Of a DNA stretch of 40,376 bases, positions 32,078 through 40,376 are shown one piece after another. This DNA is from Reclinomonas americana ATCC 50394 (Eukaryota; Jakobida; Jakobea; Jakobida). The notes beneath the pieces were generated by a model. That model worked only from the letters and a program-made list of their open reading frames with translations, made no database searches and was not told the DNA's origin. The stretch lies in contig PS015269.1 of assembly GCA_048213135.1 (NCBI GenBank), forward strand, positions 1 through 40,376, in the 5' to 3' direction. Numbering within the stretch: the first letter of the stretch is position 1; every line of letters begins with the position of its first letter. The position numbers and the translations under genes are program-made.

Positions 32078-35000
32078 CTTCTTTCTTCTATTATTGCTTG
32101 CTTTCTTGCTTGTTTACTTTCTTTTCTTACTTAGTTTCTTTGTCTTTCGTTCTCCCTCTCCACCCCGTTCTGCACACTCACCCTCTCTTCCCCTCTTTCA
32201 TCGCTTCCCCTCCCCAACCCCTTTCTATCTCAACCCCTTCCCTCTTCCCATCCTTCCCCTCATTCTCCACCCCCCTTCCCCTCCCCACCCCCCTTCCCCT
32301 CCCCACCCTCCTTTTCCCTCCCCACCCCCTTCCCCTCTCTCCCCCTTCCCCTATGTCGCAGGCCACCCGCAACTACACGCAAAAGGACATCATGCTCACC
32401 CGCGAGCGTGAGCAACTCGCGCGACTGCACGCGGAGCGCGAACGCACCGCCGCCGAAATCCGCGAGGTGTGCCCCGATGGCGACGTGGAGTCCGCATGCA
32501 AGGCTGCCAGAGACAGCCTGGACAAGGCCAACAAGTTTCGTGTGCCCTCTTGCCGACGTGCAATGCATAGGACTTTTCCTCATTCTGTTCTGCAGGAAAA
32601 AGCTGAAGCTCGACATGCTCGAATCGCAGAATGCCGCGTGGCGCGAGTCCGCCGACCACCACAACCGATGTGATGTGTGCCGGCGCGACTTTCATGGCGA
32701 CGAAGAGAAAAAGGCGTTTGTCAGCAGGGTGAGTTTCCGAGGACAAGTGAGCGAGAGAGAGAGTCTTTGTATTCATCATTTCTCTTCTCTCTTGCGCAGT
32801 GCACGTCGCGCATCGAAAAAGCGCCAAAAAAGCGAGAGGCGAACAGGGCCGCCGTGGCGCGAGAGGACGCGCGAGTGACAGCGCTGCAGCGGTTGCTGCC
32901 GCAGAGCGCAAGGGTGCGACCGCGCGAAGTATCCTTCTCCTTTTGCTTTATCTCATCCTTCTCCTTGCGTCACGCAGCTTCACGAGATTGAGCAGGTCGA
33001 CATTCCGCGCTGCACGTCGGCGGTCGACACTCTGGAGGAGGAGGTCGGAACACTGCGCCGTCAAGTCAACCGTCTCACCGACGTGCTGCAAGAATGCAAG
33101 GTATGTGGATTTGTTTGTATCTTTCCTCTCATCTCTCACTCTCTTTCTCCTCGCCAGTCTGTGTTCTCCGCCCCTCTCGCTCCACTTCTCTAATTTGGAC
33201 CTTATGTATCCACTCCTGTCTTATTTCTTTCACTTTCTTTCTCTCTTGCCTTGGTTCTCTCGCGTGCTTCCTTACCGCTTTCCATGTCCCTCATGCCAAT
33301 CTTCCCTCTGCTTTCTTACTCTCTTGCCTTGATTCTCTCGCCCTGCTTCCTTACCCCTTTCCATGTCCCTCATGCCAAGCTTCCCTCTTCCCCCTCGCTG
33401 TTCTCATTCAATGGTGCACAGGACCGCGTGGCCGGCGTTGAGTCTCTGCGAGCGGATGCAGTGCAATTGGAGGGCCTGCGAGCCGACGTGATTGTCGCCA
33501 CGGAGAATGCCAGCAAGCTGCAGTCGCAGCTGAGTCGGTCGAGTGGATCACGGTCGTACGACGAGCTGCAACGACGGCGCGATGAGTTGCAGACTGAGAG
33601 GTTTGGTCGTGCACGGCCAGAGCTTTCTCTTCCTCTCTCCTTCCTTCCTGATTCCCCACCACAGCGACAAGCTGGCATTCGAGCTGCAGCAACTGCAGCA
33701 ACGATATGACGGTCTCAACGCTGAGCTGCAGAACGCCACGCAGGCGGCGAGTGAGCAACGCGAGCGAGTGAATCAGCTGACGGCCGATTTCCAGCGCCTG
33801 AAGGAGTTGGAGGTGGAGGTGGAGCGCGATCAGCTGGAGCTGGACACGCTCACGCGCAAGTACGAGGAGAGCGAGGCGCGGTGTCAGCCGCTACAAGGAG
33901 ACGTGCGCAAGCACACTGAGGTGCGGGGTGCTGCTGGCAGAGGTCACATTTCGATCGTCGTTAACCTTACTTGTCTGTGTGCAGGAGCGCGACAGGAAGC
34001 AGCGCGAGAACGTGGCAAGTGAGCGCGAGGTGCAGCAAATGTACTCTGACGTGCAGAAAATGGAGGCCAAGACCAGCGCGCTGCTCGCCGACATTACCAG
34101 GTTGCGTGCCAGCGCCGTTTCGCATTTCTTTTTCATCCCCTCATCTCTCTCTTCTCTCGCCAGTGTGCGAAAGCAATGCACGCCACAGTTGCTGGCCGAC
34201 TCGGCCGCTCGTGTCGAGGAGCAGGGCGCCAAGTACGAGGCCTGCAAGGCCGAGCTGACCAAGCTGACTGACGACATTGCCAATTGTCGTCAACAGCTGA
34301 ACAGCAGCCAGTTGAACAAGGTGAGCTGTGGGCAGGTGCCGCCGTGGTCCTTGTTTGCTGGTGTGCCCTCACATTCTTCGCACAGCGCACTATCCACGAC
34401 ACTCTCCTGTTGCGGAAGAAGAAGAGTGAGCAGGCCGAGTGCGAGGAGCGGCTGAAGTTGGCCACTGGCAAATTGCTGGCCACCAATGTCGACCGGCTCA
34501 AGTCGGATGTCGACGATGCGCAGCGGAAGCTGAGGGAGATGGAGAACAATGTTGCGTGTGCCTGTGATTCAGTACGCGCGACGTGGCCTCTCACTCCTTC
34601 AGTCTCTGTGTGCAGGCCGCTCAACTGGAGGGCATGCGTCTCGCCACACAGCAGCACATAACGTCGCTCGAGCGCGACCTGATGGTCGAAAAGTACCGGT
34701 ACGCCGACCGCAACTTCCGCAACACGCTCATCAAGGTGCGCACCATCGAGGTGGCTGTGCGTGACCTGGAAAAGTACCGCGCAGCGCTGGAAAAGGTATG
34801 TCGCCTTCTCACCATCTCTACTTTCATTTTGTCTCTCATCTCTTTTTCCCCCCAAGGTGATGCGTGCGTACCACGCCAACAAGATGCGTGAGATCAACCA
34901 AATCATCCGCGAGCTGTGGCAAAAGACGTACAAGGGCACCGACATTGAGTATATTGAGATTGTGTCGGACGCCGAGGCCACCGGCGGCAACAAGCGCAAC

Positions 35001-35675
35001 TCGTTCAATTACCGCGTGGTGATGCACCGCGGTGGCGCAGCGCTGGATATGCGCGGTCGATGCAGTGCCGGTCAGAAGGTGCTGGCCAGTCTGATCATTC
35101 GCCTGGCGCTGGCGCAGGCGTTTTGCATTCAGTGTGGCGTGATTGCGCTGGACGAGCCGACCACGAATTTGGATGCCGACAATGTGGCCAGTTTGGCCGA
35201 TGCGCTGCAGGCGTTGCGTGAGAGGGAGAGGAGGAGGGAGAGGGAGGGGGGAGAAAAGGGAAGCGGAGAGGGAGAGAGAGAGACTCCATGCAAACTACAG
35301 AAGGGCAGAGTGAGAGGTGTCTCTTCCCTACTTGTCTCCTTTTTTCTTGGAGCGATATGTTGACTTATTCTTTGTTCATGCAGTATTGTGCGCGACCGAC
35401 TTCACCAAGGTGTGTGCTGCGCGTCCCTGTCTCGATATTTCCGATCACTTATGATACTCGACGCAGCCAACTTCCAGCTGATTGTCATCACGCACGACGA
35501 GGGCTTTGTGCAACGTCTCGGCCGATCAGAGTGTTGCGTTTTGGTTGACGTGAGGGTTGCACGTCGATGGTCGCCGTCTTACATTCACTGTGCAGTCATC
35601 GACTCGTACTATCGCGTGTCGCGTGATCCGGCCACTCAGCACTCGGTGATCGAGAGGCAGAACTTTATGATATAA
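28238..35675 (+). CDS. RAD50 DNA double-strand break repair ATPase
   Basis: About 26 exons and 1,130 residues are visible outside the gaps; human RAD50 has 1,312. The start [16 protein letters not shown] matches the family N terminus. Exons at 28508, 28616 and 28706 give LHPMT-type strand then Walker A GHNGTGKT and [16 protein letters not shown]. The exon at 29877 carries the Q-loop [14 protein letters not shown] long coiled coil follows on both sides of the zinc hook RCDVCRRDF (CxxC, about 32668-32694). The C-terminal lobe has signature [20 protein letters not shown], Walker [15 protein letters not shown]-loop [11 protein letters not shown] and final LGRSEFIDSYYRV. RAD50 works in the nucleus with MRE11 in end tethering, resection and checkpoint signalling. 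The first half of the coiled coil is interrupted by the 31497-32020 gap, and one exon end is lost in 30147-30166. All checked junctions keep frame. Confidence 0.95.
29045..29800 (+). repeat. Intronic minisatellite in RAD50, unit about 18-19 bp
   Basis: Intron 29025-29876 is filled by about 35-40 units based on GCTCCTTGTCTCTCGCCGC with variants (GCTCCTCGTGTCTCGCTGT at the 5' side). The tract stays open in several frames, creating false ORFs of over 200 codons. It is followed by a C/T tract and the acceptor CCGCAG at 29876. Confidence 0.85.
33230..33400 (+). repeat. Duplicated segment in a RAD50 intron
   Basis: The segment CTCTTGCCTTGGTTCTCTCG through TTACCGCTTTCCATGTCCCT and CATGCCAATCTTCCCTC (about 33243-33310) recurs at about 33322-33388 with few changes, in the intron between the exons ending QECK and beginning DRVAGVE. 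Confidence 0.75.
35384..35409 (+). other. 26-nt small exon of RAD50
   Basis: It encodes A-I-V-R-D-R-L-H-Q between the Walker B exon (donor GTTGCG at 35213) and the exon starting [14 protein letters not shown]. This matches the family spacing between Walker B and the H-loop. Phase is 2 at the 5' end and 1 at the 3' end. Confidence 0.85.
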
Positions 35676-35786
35676 TGAGGCTCAGTGTACATTGTTCACC
35701 GATGTATCGATGTGGTCGGTGGACAGCAGCACCTTAGAGTCCTGCGTCAATGTTGTCCTTTCTGTTGTATCTCTAGCATCTATCGA

Positions 35787-36980
35787 ATGAGCGAGGAGAC
35801 AGAGGGCTTTGGCGAAACAGGCGACTTTGAGGATGGTTCGTGGTGGTTGTCTGCACTCTCTCTCACTCTCTTCTTTCCTGCTGACGATCATGTGTTCTGC
35901 AGGCTTGTTCAACTGCTTTTCCAACTGCAAGGTCTCTCTCCCTCTCTCTCTCACACACACACACTCTGTCTGCCTCTCACTAACTCTCCCCATGCAATGT
36001 GCAGCTGTGCGCGTGGGGCACATGCTGCCCGTGTCTCCTGCAGGTGCGCGCACATTTTCACCCGCTACATTGTGCGTTCGAATGCGCCGTCATCATCCTG
36101 CATTCTTCGCACCACACGTGCAGTGTGAGACTTGCTGGGTGGATCTCGATTTCTCCTTGTGTCGAGTGACCGAGTGGTTTGGCCTGTGCCCCGGCGCTCG
36201 TGAGACGTGCTGCAGCCGGCCCTCGTGTTCGTACTGCTGCAGTGTGTTCCCTTCAAGGTGCGCAGCGCCTTGCTGTTTCTGGATGTGAGCACTGGAGTGA
36301 TTCGTCCGTTCCCTCTTGTGTGTGTATGAGCAGAGACCATGGCTGCAGTGTGGGCGGTGATGAGGCGCCGTTGGTGCTGCTGTATGGCGCGGTGAGTTTG
36401 CTCGTTATCTGCTCGCGTGATCGTGAGCACAGGCGACTCATGTGCGCTGCAGTGCTGGATTGCTTGTATCCCGTGCATCGAGTTTTGTGCGATTCGACGG
36501 AAAATGCGTCGAAAGCTCCACTGTTTCGTCGGTGCCAAGGGCCATCTTCACTGTGTATCGATTTTTCTCATCTCAGGTCACATGTACAGATGCCCCGAAC
36601 AACCTGCGTGCGTCCCTCTCCTGTGCCCAGTCAACATTCCTCATCATGCTCACACAGACAGCTCATCGCAGAGGACTGTGCGGCATCCTTTTGCTGCTGG
36701 GTACGATTCGCAACTGTTGCTAGCTTTCAGGTGACATCTCACATTTGTTATTGTCGCTTTCGCAGCCATGCAGCGTATGCCAGGTAATGTCACTCCGTAT
36801 AACACTCCCTCGACTCTCAACTGACACACGCCACGCAGATGGCCCGAGTCGCCGCTGCGAAAATCCCGCCAAAAGTTGCCAAAAATCGGCAATTTCGCCC
36901 TGATGTGTCTCCATTTGCTCATCCTCTCCACTCCCTGCGCAGACGCCCTCGACCACCGCTCAGCCACAGAGCGTGGAGAT
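35787..36980 (+). CDS. Small Cys-rich protein, PLAC8-like at the N terminus
   Basis: Exons 35787-35835, 35903-35931 and 36005-36043 join in frame to give MSEETEGFGETGDFEDG, LFNCFSNCK and LCAWGTCCPCLLQ. The G-L-F-x-C-F-x-x-C then W-G-x-C-C-P-C pattern is that of PLAC8/cornifelin-like proteins, small Cys-rich proteins often at membranes and linked to cell-size control or metal export in plants and fungi. Downstream exons are not resolved. Candidates are TGTGAGACTTGCTGG after CACGTGCAG (36125) and TGCTGGATTGCTTGTATCCC (about 36453), the latter giving CWIACIPCIEFCAIRRKMRRK. The 3' end is uncertain: possible stops are near 36991 or at 37136. The gene begins 111 bp after RAD50. Confidence 0.4.
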
Positions 36981-37034
36981 GCAGACAGCATACAAGAGAG
37001 CATGACGCAGTTGGGCCGCCATTTTTGTCACTCA

Positions 37035-37044
37035 TTTATAAAAG
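37035..37044 (+). promoter_or_regulatory. Possible TATA-like element
   Basis: TTTATAAAAG sits 166 nt upstream of the ATG at 37210 in otherwise GC-balanced DNA. It could be the core promoter of the secreted-protein gene, but it may instead lie in the 3' exon of the preceding gene. Confidence 0.2.
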
Positions 37045-37209
37045 CGAACACGCCCGAGCCAGTTTCTCCGACGCTGCTGGCTCTCTATGAGCGCGGAACA
37101 TTTGAAGAGCCCAAGTACGATTATCGCTTTTGTTGAGCGCAGGCAACACACTTGCACTGTGCGCTCTTCAACTCAAGCACTCCTTTCTCTTTTGTTTTGC
37201 TCCGACACG

Positions 37210-40200
37210 ATGGCGATAAGACACTTTCTCGTCCCGTTGTTCGTCCTCACTTTGTTTGCTGTGTTTGCCACGGGTGAGTGCACTGTTGAGTGTGTGAGGG
37301 AGTGAGAGAGACAGAGTGTGCTCACTGGTGCTTGTGTAGCTGTGGCCTCGCGATGCTCCTCTGACGATCAGTGCAATGCTCCTCATGGTGAGTTCTCCCT
37401 CTTTCAGCAGACGCGGGCGGCAGGCAGAGTGATGGAGGAGAGAGGGAGGGGAGGAGAGAGAGAGCAGGCTTGGGACGAGGTCGCTCCTCATGCTTCTCCT
37501 CATACCCTTCTCCTCACCCCTTCTCCCCATCCTCCTCCCCATCCTCCTCCCCATCCTCCTCCCCATCCTCCTCCCCATCCTCCTCCCCATCCTCCTCCCC
37601 ATCCTTCTCCCCATCCTCCTCCCCATCCTCCTCCCCATCCTCCTCCCCATCCTCCTCCCCACCCTGCTCCCCACTCTGCTCCCCACTCTGCTCCCCACTC
37701 TTCTCCTCACATCCTTCTCCTCACATCCTTCTCCTCACATCCTTCTCCTCACATCCTTCTCCTCACATCCTTCTCCTCACATCCTTCTCCTCACATCCTT
37801 CTCCTCACATCCTTCTCCTCACATCCTTCTCCTCACATCCTTCTCCTCATACCCTTCTCCTCACACCCTTCTCCTCACACCCTTCTCCTCATACCTTCTC
37901 CTCATACCCTTCTCCTCATAGCCTTCTCTTCACCCTTCTCTTCACCCTTCTCCTCACACCCTTCTCTTCACCCTTCTCCTCACACCCTTCTCCTCACACC
38001 CTTCTCCTCACACCCTTCTCCTCACACCCTTCTCCTCACACCCTTCTCCTCACACCCTTCTCCTCATACCTTCTCCTCATACCCTTCTCCTCATACCCTT
38101 CTCACACCCTCACCCTTCTCTTTCCCCGTCTCTTCTCCCCACCCTCACCCTTCTCCTTCTCCTCACCCTCCCCCCAGGTCGCTGTGTCGACGGCATGTGC
38201 ATGTGCACCAACCGCCTGGTCGGCGGCGAATCGTGCGAGTGCCACCCCGACATGACACACACGTGCCACTCGTACCCCTCGATCTACGCCGTGCCGACGG
38301 GCGATGGCACGCAAATGTGCGTCGACCTGGCCACCTGCATCAAGGCCAAGGGCGTGCTGATTGTGCCCGGCGAGCAACCGCCACCACCGGTGGTGAAGGC
38401 TGCTGTGACTCCGACGTGCTCCTCCAACTCGCACTGCAATTACCCGTACGGCTCGTGTGTCGATGGGTGAGTTTCTTCACTCTTCTGTTCCTTGCTTCAC
38501 TCTTATTTCTCATCGTCCTTTTCGTTTGCAGTGCATGCCGATGCCTCGGTCACCTTGTCGGTGGTGTGCACTGCCAGTGCCGCCCGACGACGGATCCCAC
38601 GCTGCGTTGCATGCGGCAGCCGGATGTGTACTCGGTGGCCGGCGTGTGCTCGGATCTGGCCGATTGTGTGGCGTGGACGGAGCGTGGTGTGTTGCCGGCG
38701 GCCATTCGTCCGCTTGACCCGTCGCGTGGAGAGGCGTGCTTGACCAACACCGACTGCGGTGCTCATGGTGCGTATGGGTGTGAGTTGCCTTCATCCCTCC
38801 CCTTCTTTCTCAAATCTCTCTTTATGTATCTCTCTCTCCTCTTCCCCGACAGGCACGTGCAACAAGGATACTCGGTGAGTCCCCCCGCATTACCTTCTCC
38901 ATTTCGCCCCTCCCCCTGCTGACTCCTTTTGTGTTGCTGCGCAGCAAATGCATCTGCAACAACGCATCTGTTGGCGGCCGCCAGTGCGGGTGTGTTCCCG
39001 ACGCGTCGACCTGCCCCTCGGCACCGTCGTCGTACTTTGTGGCCGGAGAGTGTGTCTCGCTGCGCGAGTGCATCGCCACCAGGGATCCACACCTGCATGT
39101 GGCCGACATGGCGCCGACGCTGCTGCAAGTGCGCGTGACCGGTGTGACCACCACCGAGTTCAATCCGCTCGACGCCGTGGTGGTGTTTGAGTTGACAACG
39201 GGTGGCGGGTTCCGTGTACCGGCCGCGTTCCCGGCCGGCGGCTACTCGCTCATCAACTACGGCGCCGGTGACTTGAGCATGGAGCCGGTGCACCGCGTGG
39301 AGTTGCCCGACGCGCTCAGCGAGACCGAAGCGAGCTTTTCGAACGTGCTGGTGTCGGGTCGCAACCTGCTCGTCTTCTCCTACATGGACACGTTTGGTCG
39401 TCCGATTGTGCACCACACCACGGTCTGGGGCGGCACCAACACGGTCACGGTGCAGCTGGTGGTCGGCAGCGACGGCAAGGAGCTGTTTAATGAGTCCGCG
39501 CACGTGACGGTGACCATGTTTGACGAGAGCAGCATCACGGTCGGTCCGCTGCTGGTGACGACCGGCACGGTCACGGTGCACAATGTGCCGTCCACCAACA
39601 TGTCGATTTATGCCGAGTCGGCGACTGGTGGCGGCGTGTCGGGTCACTATGGTGGCGTCCCGCGCAGCACCATGCAGGTGCGCATGTTGGGCTACCAGCA
39701 GCCGAGCACCGAGGACAACAACAACTTGTCGCACGCCGACATTGCTGGCTGGACGCCTTCGTCGCACGCGGCCGTGGCGGTGGCGGCGCACGTGGAGCTG
39801 TCGGACGAGCTGCCGCCGGACGGCATTGTTCGCCGCCACCCGCACGCCAGTCTGAGTGACATGCGTCGCGAGCGCTCCGAGGCGCACGCGGCGATTGGAC
39901 CCATGCCTGCCATGCCGAGCCATCACGCCGACCACTACGACACGCACCTCGACCTCGACCTGATGGCCAACACCAACTACGATGTGCACCTGTCGACCAG
40001 CTCGAGCTTCTCGGAGCAGACGCTCACGCGCGCCTTTGTGACCAAGCCGAAGACCACCTCGGTGCAAGTGCGCTACCGCTTTGTGACGCTGGAGTACACC
40101 TCGTTCTTCGGCACCGCCTTCAACGACTACTATCGCGTTCAGCTGCGCTCGCACCGCAACGACGACGAGGTGGTGGACAGTCGCAGCCTGAACTCGCTCG

Positions 40201-40376
40201 GCGCCTCGGCCTTCTCGGTGGCCCGCTTGCGCGACTCGGTCTTTGTCGGCTACACGTCGTGGATGGTGCTGGAGTTGCCGGTGGCCGGTGGCGACGCCGT
40301 GCAGCTCGACGTGACGGTGTCGAATGTGTCGGACAACCTGTACGATTCGCGGGTGGAGATCGACTATGTGCGCGAG
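37210..40376 (+). CDS. Secreted or surface protein with Cys-rich repeats and beta-rich ectodomain (3' partial)
   Basis: Exons: 37210-37273, 37340-37387, 38178-38466, 38532-38767, 38853-38874 and 38945 to the window end, all in frame; about 697 residues so far. Residues 1-21 (AIRHFLVPLFVLTLFAVFATG) are a clear signal peptide. Three tandem Cys-rich repeats follow: GRCVDGMCMC-VGGESCECHPD, GSCVDGACRC-VGGVHCQCRPT and GTCNKDTRKCIC-VGGRQCGCVPD, EGF-like in Cys spacing. From about residue 270 there is a long cysteine-poor, Val/Thr-rich beta-sheet region. Near the end, YRFVTLEYTSFFGTAFNDYY, SLNSLGASAF and VSNVSDNLYDSRVEIDYV resemble a module seen in bacterial and protist surface proteins (choice-of-anchor type). 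Probably a cell-surface adhesin or receptor; no membrane anchor is reached in the window. Confidence 0.75.
37505..38170 (+). repeat. Intronic minisatellites in the surface-protein gene
   Basis: Intron 37388-38177 contains a 12-bp array (CCTCCTCCCCAT, about 13 units, 37525-37665). It grades through CACTCTGCTCCC into a 14-15-bp array (ACATCCTTCTCCTC, about 10 units, then CACCCTTCTCCTC variants) to about 38110. The intron ends CCCCCCAG at 38177. The reading frames through the array are artefacts. Confidence 0.85.
38853..38874 (+). other. 22-nt small exon of the surface-protein gene
   Basis: GCACGTGCAACAAGGATACT plus CG lies between CCGACAG and GTGAGTCC. It supplies G-T-C-N-K-D-T-R of the third Cys-rich repeat, joining AHG to KCICNN with phases 1 and 2. 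Confidence 0.85.

Noticed and set aside
37318-38922. Plus-strand open frame of 534 codons with Pro/His repeats
   Set aside because: It reads through the intronic CCTCCTCCCCAT array. The true exons 37340-37387 and 38178-38466 join in another frame that gives matching Cys-rich repeats.
38763-40154. Minus-strand open frame of 463 codons
   Set aside because: It is antisense to the surface-protein gene, whose plus-strand reading has a signal peptide, Cys repeats and a recognisable domain. The minus frame is His/Arg/Val-rich, a common by-product of GC-biased third positions.

Overview
This window is nuclear DNA from a unicellular eukaryote of unresolved lineage. It has dense spliceosomal introns (many about 50-70 nt), GC-rich codon choice in exons, and very long CT/GA and CA/GT tracts and minisatellites between and inside genes. 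It also has ten N-filled assembly gaps (2726-2838, 4016-4035, 6643-7174, 11398-11831, 13808-14192, 17374-18062, 22810-22925, 25497-25516, 30147-30166, 31497-32020). There are no operons, ribosome binding sites, CRISPR arrays, tRNAs or rRNAs that I can see. Gene models below were built by hand by joining exons at GT..AG sites so that frame and family conservation are kept.

Layout. 1-3900 is low-complexity repeat with no credible gene. 3910-5029 (+) holds an Ala/Ser/Pro-rich hypothetical exon and a decayed tandem copy of it. 4958-5989 (-) is the C-terminal mu-homology domain of an adaptor medium subunit, best fit AP-5 mu. 7503-8930 (+) is an unrecognised four-exon gene of 416 codons, and 9029-about 10120 (-) is another unrecognised gene. 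11021-18763 (+) is a half-size ABC exporter with at least 14 exons. 18931-27299 (-) is a gene of about 42 exons encoding about 15 TPR repeats. 28238-35675 (+) is RAD50, the DNA-repair SMC-like ATPase, about 26 visible exons, with Walker A, Q-loop, zinc hook, signature, Walker B and H-loop all visible. 35787-about 36980 (+) begins like a Cys-rich PLAC8-type small protein. 37210 to the window end (+) is a secreted or surface protein with three Cys-rich repeats followed by a large beta-rich ectodomain.

The genes are not functionally linked in any way I can see: vesicle traffic, membrane export, TPR scaffold, DNA double-strand-break repair, cell surface. The more unusual content is in gene architecture. 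At least 20 phase-checked introns use a 5' splice site starting GTTGCG instead of GTRAGT. The TPR gene contains microexons of 11, 12, 15, 16 and 16 nt. Longer introns are repeatedly built from tandem duplications and minisatellites. The 5' end of the TPR gene, including its start codon, is tandemly triplicated with decay of the upstream copies.
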